Assembly (NCBI RefSeq): GCF_949987515.2
Contig: NW_027192650.1
Coordinates: 3,720,001-3,784,000 of the forward strand
Source of the DNA: Delphinus delphis
Taxonomy: Eukaryota; Chordata; Mammalia; Artiodactyla; Delphinidae
Length of the DNA: 64,000 bases
Reading direction: 5' to 3'
The notes under the pieces are model-generated. The model saw only the letters and a list, made by a program, of their open reading frames with translations, was not told the DNA's origin and made no database searches. The translations under genes were made by a program, and so were the position numbers. Shown piece after piece: positions 1-11,056 of the stretch (the first letter of the stretch is position 1; each line of letters starts with the position of its first letter).

Positions 1-504
1 GATAGGATTGGAGAGGTTCGGTGAGCAAATGAAGACCCTTTGAAGTCATATTGCATGGTACCCATTCCACGGGTTTCAACTACCCAGGTTTAAGGTATTC
101 TTCCTTCAGCTAAAACATGCATGTGGAACCTAGAGTATGATCAACCATGTGATCGGGAGACGTGTTCAAATATGTCTCAGTTTTCCTCCCCTGGTACTCG
201 GGTACAACATTCCAGACGCTTTACTAACACTCTCCCCACTTGGAGAGTCAGTCCCTTTAACCTCCTGTTTGGCCCAGTTTGCAATTTCTGCGGAAGATGA
301 ACAGGAATAGCGAGAACCAATGAGAGGCTAGCTGGAGGTGTCTGGACGGGCAAATTTAACTCTCATTTCCCACCAGGAAGAGGAATTAACCAAAGGCTCA
401 GCATGCCGGGCCGGAACCAGATTAGGGCCTGAAGCCATCCTGCGGTGTTGCGGCCAGGTCACAAGAAAGCGAGTTGAAGAAAGGAGCTCAGGGGCACTGT
501 AATT
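1..504 (+). other. Monomer 5' segment of unassigned origin (copy 1 as type)
   Basis: About the first 500 bp of every monomer. I recognise no gene, RNA or transposon family in it. It contains the ggtacc site, a 10-bp palindrome acatgcatgt (115-124 here), a 7-bp-stem hairpin (229-248), and most of the CpG-rich part of the monomer (for example around gccgggccgg and gcggtgttgcggcc near 400-455). Two haplotypes segregate at its start: cattccacgggtttcaac (called F here) and cattacacgggtctcaac (called A). A second diagnostic site near 252 reads agtcagtccc or agtcagcgcc. Short open frames of about 60 codons on the + strand exist in many copies but differ by 2-bp indels between copies, so they are not read as genes. 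Confidence 0.7.
229..248. other. 7-bp-stem hairpin in the monomer 5' segment
   Basis: ACTCTCC (229-235) and GGAGAGT (242-248) are perfect inverted repeats with a 6-nt loop ccactt. The stem recurs in most monomers, while the loop varies (ccactt, cgactt, tcactt). No function is evident. The stem is short enough to be chance, and homogenisation alone would preserve it. Confidence 0.5.
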
Positions 505-673
505 CACAAACCTGCAGAGTTATAAATGACAGCTATCGTCCAAAAATAGACTGAAGTAAGGCTGCCAAGAGGACTTGAAAGCGGGGCAGAATTGCAGGAA
601 ACCGATTTCAGGAGGTAGACTGGAATTGCATTGAAAGCATAGGAAAAGAGGCAGAACGTCCACAATGATGCAC
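505..673 (+). mobile_element. Possible degenerate upstream L1 ORF2 sequence (copy 1 as type)
   Basis: Short stretches resemble the L1 ORF2 region just upstream of the certain L1 homology: ctatcgtccaaaaatagac resembles the L1 stretch around ttaatctccaaaatatac, and gcggggcagaattgcaggaa resembles the one around aatgggcagaagac. Order and orientation are consistent with the downstream L1 segment, but about 60 bp (roughly 610-670) does not align by eye. A profile search would be needed to accept it. Confidence 0.4.
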
Positions 674-745
674 TTGGCCAAAAAGGGCGTATGCGTTTTT
701 TCCTGAATATATTCAGGAAAAAACGCATACGCCCTTTTTGGCCAA
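674..745. repeat. 72-bp perfect spacerless palindrome (copy 1 as type; one per monomer)
   Basis: Two 36-nt arms meet with no spacer between 709 and 710, in the centre gaatatattc. The arm runs TTGGCC, A5, GGGCGTATGCG, T6, CCTGAATA, and its exact reverse complement follows. Both ends carry the 8-mer TTGGCCAA, and symmetry stops immediately outside (cac on the left, cca on the right). A copy is present in all 41 monomers; 21 are perfect and 20 carry one to three mismatches. No mismatch is compensated in the opposite arm. The palindrome could extrude as a cruciform or fold as RNA. The positions in each other copy are given with the monomer entries. Confidence 0.97.
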
Positions 746-1560
746 CCAAGCAAGCTTGCAAAGGAAATCTGCACTACAATGAAGTCTCACTTCCCGCCGG
801 TCAAAAGGGCCATCTGAAAAAAGTGTAAAATCCAGAAAGGCAGGACAGGCCATGGAGAACTGTGAGCCTTGTTATGCTGATGGGTGGGATGTAAATTGCC
901 AACAGACACTCGGGAGAAGTGTATGGTGTTTCCTGAAACATCTAAAAAACAAAGCAACAGAGCCTAGGGCACTGCCACTTATGGTCCTATAGCTTAGGGA
1001 AATTAAAATAAAAAAGACACAGCCACCCCACAGTTTGGGACGCCTCTGTTTACAAGAACCTCGTTTACAGTACAAGTTCAACATCGCAGAAAGTGAAAAA
1101 TGGATAAAGAAGTTGTGGTATTTACTTACAAAGCAATATGACTCAGCAATGAAATCTATGTCATCAGGCCCTTAGCATCACAATGAGTGGATTCAGGTAT
1201 GATGATTCTAACTGAAATAAGTCACACAGAAAAAGAAACATCATAAGATATCAGTAATACATGGAATGTAAACTTGGCTACACAGGAACTGAATTACAGA
1301 ACAGAACAGGGTCTCAAATTTAGAAAACCAACTTATGCTTGCTTAAGGGTAAAGGTGAGTTGGGGTGCTGCATAAAACCAGAGATTGAAATGAGCACAGA
1401 TAAAGTTCCTTAAGTCAAATATGGAATAGACAAGACCTACTCCTTGCTCAACGAAATGGACTCAACACCGCATATTAAACGCCTAAGAATGTACCTGACT
1501 AGTAAGTATCGTAAAACCTATGGATTGCTATGTCTCCAAAAGAGAATCAAGCATGTGTAC
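746..1560 (+). mobile_element. L1 (LINE-1) 3' end: decayed ORF2 C-terminus and 3' UTR (copy 1 as type)
   Basis: This is recognisable L1 in sense orientation. In order: aaatctgcactacaatgaag (764-783) matches the L1 stretch ...caaaactacaatgagg; then ggatgtaaattg before 900 matches the conserved ...ggaatgtaaattgg; the frame over about 890-985 reads an LGRSVWCFLKHLK-like string, matching the L1 ORF2 motif around VWRFLR; caaaaagacacagccacccc (about 1009-1030) matches ...caaaaagatacatgcacccc; and ggataaagaagttgtgg (1102-1118) reads WIKKLWY, matching the near-terminal WIKKMW motif. The ORF2 stop equivalent is the TAA at 1269-1271. The 3' UTR follows, including aaaccaacttatgcttgctt and gacctactccttgctcaac. 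Frameshifts and in-frame stops make it non-functional. Every full monomer has the same segment directly after its palindrome. Confidence 0.9.
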
Positions 1561-1580
1561 AGGGGCATAAACGCAACAGT

Positions 1581-3159
1581 GATAGGATTGGAGACGTTCG
1601 GTGAGCAAATGAAGACCCTTTGAAGTCATATTGCATGGTACCCATTACACGGGTCTCAACTCTCCAGGTTTAAGGTATTCTTCCTTCAGCTAAAACATGC
1701 ATGTGGAACCCAAGTATGATCAACCATGTGAACGGGAGACGTGTTCAAATATGTCTCAGGTTTCCTCCCCTGGTACTCGGGTGCAACATTCCAGACGCTT
1801 TACTAACACTCTCCCCACTTGGAGAGTCAGCGCCTTTAACCTCCTGTTTGGCCCAGTTTGCAATTTCTGCGGAAGATGAACAGGAATAGCGAGAACCAAT
1901 GAGAGGCAAGCTGGAGGTGTCTGGACGGGCAAATTTAACTCTCATTTCCCACCAGGAAGAGGAAATAACCAAAGGCTCAGCGTGCCGTGCCGGAAGCAGA
2001 TTAGGGCCTGAAGCCATCCTGCGGTGTTGCGGCCAGCTCACAAGAAAGCGAGTTGAAGAAAGGAGCTCAGGGGCACTGTAATTCACAAACCTGCAGAGTT
2101 ATAAATGACAGCTATCGTCCAAAAATAGACTGAAGTAAGGCTGCCAAGAGGACTTGAAAGCGGGGCAGAATTGCAGGAAACCGATTTCAGGAGGTAGACT
2201 GGAATTGCATTGAAAGCATAGGAAAAGAGGCAGAACGTCCACAATGATGCACTTGGCCAAAAAGGGCGTATGCGTTTTTTCCTGAATATATTCAGGAAAA
2301 AACGCATACGCCCTTTTTGGCCAACCAAGCAAGCTTGCAAAGGAAATCTGCACTACAATGAAGTCTCACTTCCCCCCGGTCAAAAGGGCCATCTGAAAAA
2401 AGTGTAAAATCCAGAAAGGCAGGACAGGCCATGGAGAACTGGGAGCCTTGTTATGCTGATGGGCGGGATGTAAATTGCCAACAACCACTCGGGAGAAGTG
2501 TATGGTGTTTCCTGAAACATCTAAAAAACAAAGCAACAGAACCTAGGGCACTTCCACTTATGGTCCTATAGCTTAGGGAAATTAAAATCAAAAAGACACA
2601 GCCAACCCAAAGTTTGGAACGGCTCTGTTTACAAGAACCTCGTTTACAGTACAAGTTCAACATCGCAGAAAGTGAAAAATGGTTAAAGAACTTGTGGTAC
2701 TTACGTACAAAGCAGTATCACTCAGCAATGAAATCTATGTCATCAGGCCTGTAGTAGCATAATGAGTAGATTCAGGTACGATGATTCTAACTGAAATAAG
2801 TCACACAGAAAAAGAAACATCATAAGATATCAGTAATACACGGAATGTAAACTTGGCTACACAGGAACTGAATTCCAAAACAGAACAGGTTCTCAAATTT
2901 AGAAAACCAACTTATGCTTGCTTAAGGGGAAAGGTGAGTTGGGTTGCTGCATAAAACCAGAGATTGAAATGAGCACAGATAAAGTTCCTTAAGCCAAATA
3001 TGGAATAGACAAAAGCTACTCCTTGCTCAACGAAATGGACTCAACACCGCATATTAAACGCCTAAGAATGTACCTGACTAGTAAGTATCTTAAAACCTAT
3101 GGATTGCTATGTCTCCGAAAGAGAATCAAGCATGTGTACAGGGGCATAAACGCAGCAGT
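1581..3159 (+). repeat. Satellite monomer 2 (1579 bp)
   Basis: Head haplotype A, agtcagcgcc variant. Palindrome 2253-2324 is perfect. The L1 tail is intermediate: cttgtggtacttacgtac as in beta, but followed by aaagcagtatc, and gaattccaaaacag as in beta. Confidence 0.95.
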
Positions 3160-4739
3160 GATAGGATTGGAGAGGTTCGGTGAGCAAATGAAGACCCTTT
3201 GAAGTCATATTGCATGGTACCCATTCCACGGGTTTCAACTACCCAACTTTAAGGTATTCTTCCTTCAGCTAAAACATGCATGTGGAACCTAGAGTATGAT
3301 CAACCATGTGATCGGGAGACGTGTTCAAATATGTCTCAGTTTTCCTCCCCTGGTACTCGGGTGCAACATTCCAGACACTTTACTAACACTCTCCCCACTT
3401 GGAGAGTCAGTCCCTTTAACCTCCTGTTTGGCCCGGTTTGCAATTGCTGCGGAAGATGAACAGGAATAGCGAGAACCAATGAGAGGCTAGCTGGAGGTGT
3501 CTGGACGGGCAAATTTAACTCTCATTTCCCACCAGGAAGAGGAATTAACCAAAGGCTCAGCGTGCCGGGCCGGAACCAGATTAGGGCCTGAAACCATCCT
3601 GCGGTGTTGCGGCCAGGTCACAAGAAAGCGAGTTGAAGAAAGGAGCTCAGGGGCACTGTAATTCACAAACCTGCAGAGTTATAAATGACAGCTATCGTCC
3701 AAAAATAGACTGAAGTAAGGCTGCCAAGACGACTTGAAAGCGGGGCAGAATTGCAGGAAACCGATTTCAGGAGGTAGACTGGAATTGCATTGAAAGCATA
3801 GGAAAAGAGGCAGAACGTCCACAATGATGCACTTGGCCAAAAAGGGCGTATGCGTTTTTTCCTGAATATATTCAGGAAAAAACGCATACGCCCTTTTTGG
3901 CCAACCAAGCAAGCTTGCAAAGGAAATCTGCACTACAATGAAGTCTCACTTCCCCCCGGTCAAAAGGGCCATCTGAAAAAAGTGTAAAATCCAGAAAGGC
4001 AGGACAGGCCATGGAGAACTGGGAGCCTTGTTATGCTGATGGGCGGGATGTAAATTGCCAACAACCACTTGGGAGAAGTGTATGGTGTTTCCTGAAACAT
4101 CTAAAAAACAAAGCAACAGAGCCTAGGGCACTGCCACTTATGGTCCTATAGCATAGGGAAATTAAAATCAAAAAGACACAGCCACCCCAAAGTTTGGGAC
4201 GCCTCTGTTTACAAGAACCTCGTTTACAGTACAAGTTCAACATCGCAGAAAGTGAAAAATGGATAAAGAAGTTGTGGTATTTACTTACAAAGCAATATCA
4301 CTCAGCAATGAAATCTATGTCATCACGCCCTAAGCATCACAATGAGTGGATTCAGGTATGATGATTCTAACTGAAATAAGTCACACAGAAAAAGAAACAT
4401 CATAAGATATCAGTAATACACGGAATGTAAACTTGGCTACACAGGAACTGAATTACAGAACAGAACAGGGTCTCAAATTTAGAAAACCAACTTATGCTTG
4501 CTTAAGGGTAAAGGTGAGTTGGGGTGCTGCATAAAACCAGAGATTGAAATGAGCACAGATAAAGTTCCTTAAGTCAAATATGGAATAGACAAGAGCTACT
4601 CCTTGCTCAACGAAATGGACTCAACACCGCATATTAAACGCCTAAGAATGTAACTGACTAGTAAGTATCGTAAAACCTATGGATTGCTATGTCTCCAAAA
4701 GAGAATCAAGCATGTGTACAGGGGCATAAACGCAGCAGT
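3160..4739 (+). repeat. Satellite monomer 3 (1580 bp)
   Basis: Head F, agtcagtccc. Palindrome 3833-3904 is perfect. Tail alpha. Shares gcccggtttgcaattgctgc and accatcctgcgg with monomers 5 and 6. Confidence 0.95.
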
Positions 4740-6317
4740 GATAGGATTGTAGAGGTTCGGTGAGCAAATGAAGACCCTTTGAAGTCATATTGCATGGTAC
4801 CCATTACACGGGTCTCAACTCTCCAGGTTTAAGGTATTCTTCCTTCAGCTAAAACATGCATGTGGAACCCAAGTATGATCAACCATGTGAACGGGAGACG
4901 TGTTCAAATATGTCTCAGTTTTCCTCCCCTGGTACTCGGGTGCAACATTCCAGAAGCTTTACTAACACTCTCCCCACTTGGAGAGTCAGCGCCTTTAACC
5001 TCCTGTTTGGCACAGTTTGCAATTTCTGCGGAAGATGAACAGGAATAGCGAGAACCAATGAGAGGCTAGCTGGAGGTGTCTGGACGGGCAAATTTAACTC
5101 TCATTTCCCACCAGGAAGAGGAAATAACCAAAGCTCAGCATGCCGGGCCGCAACCAGATTAGGGCCTGAAGCCATCCTGCGGTGTTGCGGCCAGCTCAAA
5201 AGAAAGCGAGTTGATGAAAGGAGCTCAGGGGCACTGTAATTCACAAACCTGCAGAGTTATAAATGACAGCTATCATCCAAAAATAGACTGAAGTAAGGCT
5301 GCTAAGAGGACTTGAAAGCGGGGCAGAATTGCAGGAAACCGATTTCAGGAGGTAGACTGGAATTGCATTGAAAGCATAGGAAAAGAGGCAGAACGTCCAC
5401 AATGATGCACTTGGCCAAAAAGGGCGTATGCGTTTTTTCCTGAATATATTCAGGAAAAAACGCATACGCCCTTTTTGGCCAACCAAGCAAGCTTGCAAAG
5501 GAAATCTGCACTACAATGAAGTCTCACTTCCCCCCGGTCAAAAGGGCCATCTGAAAAAAGTGTAAAATCCAGAAAGGCAGGACAGGCCATGGAGAACTGG
5601 GAGCCTTGTTATGCTGATGGGCGGGATGTAAATTGCCAACAACCACTCGGGAGAAGTGTATGGTGTTTCCTGAAACATCTAAAAAACAAAGCAACAGAAC
5701 CTAGGGCACTTCCACTTATGGTCCTATAGATTAGGGAAATTAAAATCAAAAAGACACAGCCACCCCAAAGTTTGGGACGCCTCTGTTTACAAGAACCTCG
5801 TTTACAGTACAAGTTCAACATTGCAGAAAGTGAAAAATGGATAAAGAAGTTGTGGTATTTACTTACAAAGCAAAATCACTCAGCAATGAAATCTGTGTCA
5901 TCAGGCCCTTAGCAGCACAATGGGTGGATTCAGGTATGATGATTCTAACTGAAGTAAGTCACACAGAAAAAGAAACATCATAAGATATCAGTAATACACG
6001 GAATATAAACTTGGCTACACAGGAACTGAATTACAGAACAGAACAGGGTCTCAAATTTAGAAAACCAACTTATGCTTGCTTAAGGGGAAAGGTGAGTTGG
6101 GGTGCTGCATAAAACCAGAGATTGAAATGAGCACAGATAAATTTCCTTAAGTCAAATATGGAATAGACAAGACCTACTCCTTGCTCAACGAAATGGACTC
6201 AACACCGCATATTAAACGCCTAAGAATGTACCTGACTAGTAAGTATCGTAAAACCTATGGATTGCTATGTCTCCAAAAGAGAATCAAGCATGTGTACAGG
6301 GGCATAAATGCAACAGT
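4740..6317 (+). repeat. Satellite monomer 4 (1578 bp)
   Basis: Head A, agtcagcgcc. Palindrome 5411-5482 is perfect. Tail alpha. The end reads ataaatgcaacagtg, a CpG-decayed form shared with the end of monomer 5. Confidence 0.95.
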
Positions 6318-7896
6318 GATAGGATTGGAGACGTTCGGTGAGCAAATGAAGACCCTTTGAAGTCATATTGCATGGTACCCATTACACGGGTCTCAACTCT
6401 CCAGGTTTAAGGTATTCTTCCTTCAGCTAAAACATGCATGTGGAACCTAGAGTATGATCAACCATATGATCGGGAGACGTGTTCAAATATGTCTCAGTTT
6501 TCCTCCCCTGGTACTCGGGTGCAACATTCCAGACGCTTTACTAACACTCTCCCCACTTGGAGAGTCAGTCCCTTTAACCTCCTGTTTGGCCCGGTTTGCA
6601 ATTGCTGCGGAAGATGAACAGGAATAGCGAGAACCAATGAGAGGCTAGCTGGAGGTGTCTGGACGGGCAAATTTAACTCTCATTTCCCACCAGGAAGAGG
6701 AATTAACCAAAGGCTCAGCGTGCCGGGCCGGAACCAGATTAGGGCCTGAAACCATCCTGCGGTGTTGCGGCCAGGTCACAAGAAAGCGAGTTGAAGAAAG
6801 GAGCTCAGGGGCACTGTAATTCACAAACCTGCAGAGTTATAAATGACAGCTATCGTCCAAAAATAGACTGAAGTAAGGCTGCCAAGAGGACTTGAAACCG
6901 GGGCAGAATTGCAGGAAACCGATTTCAGGAGGTAGACTGGAATTGCATTGAAAGCATAGGAAAAGAGACAGAACGTCCACAATGATGCACTTGGCCAAAA
7001 AGGGCGTATGCGTTTTTTCCTGAATATATTCAGGAAAAAACGCATACGCCCTTTTTGGCCAACCAAGCAAGCTTGCAAAGGAAATCTGCACTACAATGAA
7101 GTCTCACTTCCCCCCGGTCAAAAGGGCCATCTGAAAAAAGTGTAAAATCCAGAAAGGCAGGACAGGCCATGGAGAACTGGGAGCCTTGTTATGCTGATGG
7201 GCGGGATGTAAATTGCCAACAACCACTTGGGAGAAGTGTATGGTGTTTCCTGAAACATCTAAAAAACAAAGCAACAGAGCCTAGGGCACTGCCACTTATG
7301 GTCCTATAGCATAGGGAAATTAAAATCAAAAAGACACAGCCACCCCAATGTTGGGACGCCGCTGTTTACAAGAACCTCGTTTACAGTACAAGTTCAACAT
7401 CACAGAAAGTGAAAAATGGATAAAGAAGTTGTGGTATTTACTTACAAAGCAATATCACTCAGCAATGAAATCTATGTCATCAGGCCCTTAGCATCACAAT
7501 GAGTGGATTCAGGTATGATGATTCTAACTGAAATAAGTCACACAGAAAAAGAAACATCATAAGATATCAGTAATACACGGAATGTAAACTTGGCTACACA
7601 GGAACTGAATTACAGAACAGAACAGGGTCTCAAATTTAGAAAACCAACTTATGCTTGCTTAAGGGGAAAGGTGAGTTGGGGTGCTGCATAAAACCAGAGA
7701 TTGAAATGAGCACAGATAAAGTTCCTTAAGTCAAATATGGAATAGACAAGACCTACTCCTTGCTCAACGAAATGGACTCAACACCGCATATTAAACGCCT
7801 AAGAATGTACCTGACTAGTAAGTATCGTAAAACCTATGGATTGCTATGTCTCCAAAAGAGAATCAAGCATGTGTACAGGGGCATAAATGCAACAGT
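6318..7896 (+). repeat. Satellite monomer 5 (1579 bp)
   Basis: Head A but with the accatatgatcggg variant. Palindrome 6991-7062 is perfect. Tail alpha. A near twin of monomer 6 over most of its length, including gaaaccgggg and agagacagaacg. Confidence 0.95.
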
Positions 7897-9476
7897 GATA
7901 GGATTGGAGACGTTCGGTGAGCAAATGAAGACCCTTTGAAGTCATATTGCATGGTACCCATTACACGGGTCTCAACTCTCCAGGTTTAAGGTATTCTTCC
8001 TTCAGCTAAAACATGCATGTGGAACCTAGAGTATGATCAACCATATGATCGGGAGACGTGTTCAAATATGTCTCAGTTTTCCTCCCCTGGTACTCGGGTG
8101 CAACATTCCAGACGCTTTACTAACACTCTCCTCACTTGGAGAGTCAGTCCCTTTAACCTCCTGTTTGGCCCGGTTTGCAATTGCTGCGGAAGATGAACAG
8201 GAATAGCGAGAACCAATGAGAGGCTAGCTGGAGGTGTCTGGACGGGGAAATTTAACTCTCATTTCCCACCAGGAAGAGGAATTAACCAAAGGCTCAGCGT
8301 GCCGGGCCGGAACCAGATTAGGGCCTGAAACCATCCTGCGGTGTTGCGGCCAGGTCACAAGAAAGCGAGTTGAAGAAAGGAGCTCAGGGGCACTGTAATT
8401 CACAAACCTGCAGAGTTATAAATGACAGCTATCGTCCAAAAATAGACTGAAGTAAGGCTGCCAAGAGGACTTGAAACCGGGGCAGAATTGCAGGAAACCG
8501 ATTTCAGGAGGTAGACTGGAATTGCATTGAAAGCATAGGAAAAGAGACAGAACGTCCACAATGATGCACTTGGCCAAAAAGGGCGTATGCGTTTTTTCCT
8601 GAATATATTCAGGAAAAAACGCATACGCCCTTTTTGGCCAACCAAGCAAGCTTGCAAAGGAAATCTGCACTACAATGAAGTCTCACTTCCCCCCGGTCAA
8701 AAGGGCCATCTGAAAAAAGTGTAAAATCCAGAAAGGCAGGACAGGCCATGGAGAACTGGGAGCCTTGTTATGCTGATGGGCGGGATGTAAATTGCCAACA
8801 ACCACTTGGGAGAAGTGTATGGTGTTTCCTGAAACATCTAAAAAACAAAGCAACAGAGCCTAGGGCACTGCCACTTATGGTCCTATAGCATAGGGAAATT
8901 AAAATCAAAAAGACACAGCCACCCCAATGTTTGGGACGCCGCTGTTTACAAGAACCTCGTTTACAGTACAAGTTCAACATCGCAGAAAGTGAAAAATGGA
9001 TAAAGAAGTTGTGGTATTTACTTACAAAGCAATATCACTCAGCAATGAAATCTATGTCATCAGGCCCTTAGCATCACAATGAGTGGATTCAGGTATGATG
9101 ATTCTAACTGAAATAAGTCACACAGAAAAAGAAACATCATAAGATATCAGTAATACACGGAATGTAAACTTGGCTACACAGGAACTGCATTCCAAAACAG
9201 AACAGGTTCTCAAATTTAGAAAACCAACTTATGCTTGCTTAAGGGGAAAGGTGAGTTGGGGTGCTGCATAAAACCAGAGATTGAAATGAGCACAGATAAA
9301 GTTCCTTAGGCCAAATATGGAATAGACAAGAGCTACTCCTTGCTCAACGAAATGGACTCAACACCGCATATTAAACGCCTAAGAATGTACCTGACTAGTA
9401 AGTATCTTAAAACCTATGGATTGCTATGTCTCCGAAAGAGAATCAAGCATGTGTACAGGGGCATAAACGCAGCAGT
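7897..9476 (+). repeat. Satellite monomer 6 (1580 bp), alpha/beta recombinant
   Basis: Twin of monomer 5 up to about 9187. After that point it switches to beta-like sequence (actgcattccaaaacag, ccttaggccaaatatgg). Palindrome 8570-8641 is perfect. Confidence 0.95.
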
Positions 9477-11056
9477 GATAGGATTGGAGAGGTTCGGTGA
9501 GCAAATGAAGACCCTTTGAAGTCATATTGCATGGTACCCATTACACGGGTCTCAACTCTCCAGGTTTAAGGTATTCTTCCTTCAGCTAAAACATGCATGT
9601 GGAACCCAGAGTATGATCAACCATGTGAACGGGAGACGTGTTCAAATATGTCTCAGTTTTCCTCCCCTGGTACTCGGGTGCAACATTCCAGACGCTTTAC
9701 TAACACTCTCCCGACTTGGAGAGTCAGTCCCTTTAACCTCCTGTTTGGCCCAGTTTGCAATTTCTGCTGAAGATGAACAGGAATAGCGAGAACCAATGAG
9801 AGACTAGCTGAAGGTGTCTGAACGGGCAAATTTAACTCTCATTTCCCACCAGGAAGAGGAATTAACCAAAGGCTCAGCATGCCGGGCCGGAACCAGATTA
9901 GGGCCTGAAGCCATCCTGCGGTGTTGCGGCCAGGTCACAAGAAAGCGAGTTGAAGAAAGGAGCTCAGGGGCACTGTAATTCACAAACCTGCAGAGTTATA
10001 AATGACAGCTATCGTCCAAAAATAGACTGAAGTAAGGCTGCCAAGAGGACTTGAAAGCGGGGTAGAATTGCAGGAAACCGATTTCAGGAGGTAGACTGGA
10101 ATTGCATTGAAAGCATAGGAAAAGAGGCAGAACGTCCACAATGATGCACTTGGCCAAAAAGGGCGTATGAGTTTTTTCCTGAATATATTCAGGAAAAAAC
10201 GCATACGACCTTTTTGGCCAACCAAGCAAGCTTGCAAAGGAAATCTGCACTACAATGAAGTCTCACTTCCCCCCGGTCAAAAGGGCTATCTGAAAAAAGT
10301 GTAAAATCCAGAAAGGCAGGACAGGCCATGGAGAACTGGGAGGCTTGTTATGCTGATGGGCGGGATGTAAATTTCCAACAGACACTCGGGAGAAGTGTAT
10401 GGTGTTTCCTGAAACATCTAAAAAACAAAGCAACAGAGCCTAGGGCACTGCCACTTATGGTCCTATAGCTTAGGGAAATTAAAATCAAAAAGACACAGCC
10501 ACCCCAAAGTTTGGAACGGCTCTGTTTACAAGAACCTCGTTTACAGTACAAGTTCAACATCGCAGAAAGTGAAAAATGGATAAAGAAGTTGTGGTATTTA
10601 CTTACAAAGCAATATCACTCAGCAATGAAATCTATGTCATCAGTCCCTTAGCATCACAATGAGTGGATTCAGGTTTGATGATTCTAACTGAAATAAGTCA
10701 CACAGAAAAAGAAACATCATAAGATATCAGTAATACATGGAATGTAAACTTGGCTACACAGGAACTGAATTACAGAACAGAACAGGGTCTCAAATTTAGA
10801 AAACCAACTTATGCTTGCTTAAGGGGAAAGGTGAGTTGGGGTGCTGCATAAAACCAGAGATTGAAATGAGCACAGATAAAGTTCCTTAAGTCAAATATGG
10901 AATAGACAAGAGCTACTCCTTGCTCAACGAAATGGACTCAACACCGCATATTAAACGCCTAAGAATGTACCTGACTAGTAAGTATCGTAAAACCTATGGA
11001 TTGCTATGTCTCCAAAAGAGAATCAAGCATGTGTACAGGGGCATAAACGCAGCAGT
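9477..11056 (+). repeat. Satellite monomer 7 (1580 bp)
   Basis: Head A, agtcagtccc. Palindrome 10150-10221 has two uncompensated mismatches (gtatgag in the left arm, tacgacc in the right). Tail alpha. Confidence 0.95.

Larger units (their letters stand above)
1..1580 (+). repeat. Satellite monomer 1 (1580 bp)
   Basis: Type copy for the coordinates in this annotation. Head haplotype F, agtcagtccc variant, palindrome 674-745 perfect, L1 tail alpha (tatttacttacaaagcaat). Confidence 0.95.

Noticed and set aside
16..30. tRNA-derived or Pol III B-box-like sequence (gaggttcggtgagc)
   Set aside because: The second half of the B-box consensus does not match, no A box is suitably placed, and no tRNA fold is visible.
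674..745. Palindrome as a bacterial-type terminator or as a transposon with its own gene
   Set aside because: The context is eukaryotic satellite DNA. There is no spacer loop, no downstream gene, and 72 bp cannot encode a transposase.
872..1084. 70-codon minus-strand open frame repeated in most monomers
   Set aside because: It lies antisense to the L1 ORF2-derived segment, so it is the shadow of a decayed retrotransposon rather than a gene.
1697..1889. Overlapping 60- and 62-codon open frames on the + strand in many monomers
   Set aside because: Two overlapping frames are equally conserved, a 2-bp indel (cccaag versus cccagag/cctagag) closes them in many copies, and there is no family similarity. 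They are products of repeat homogenisation.
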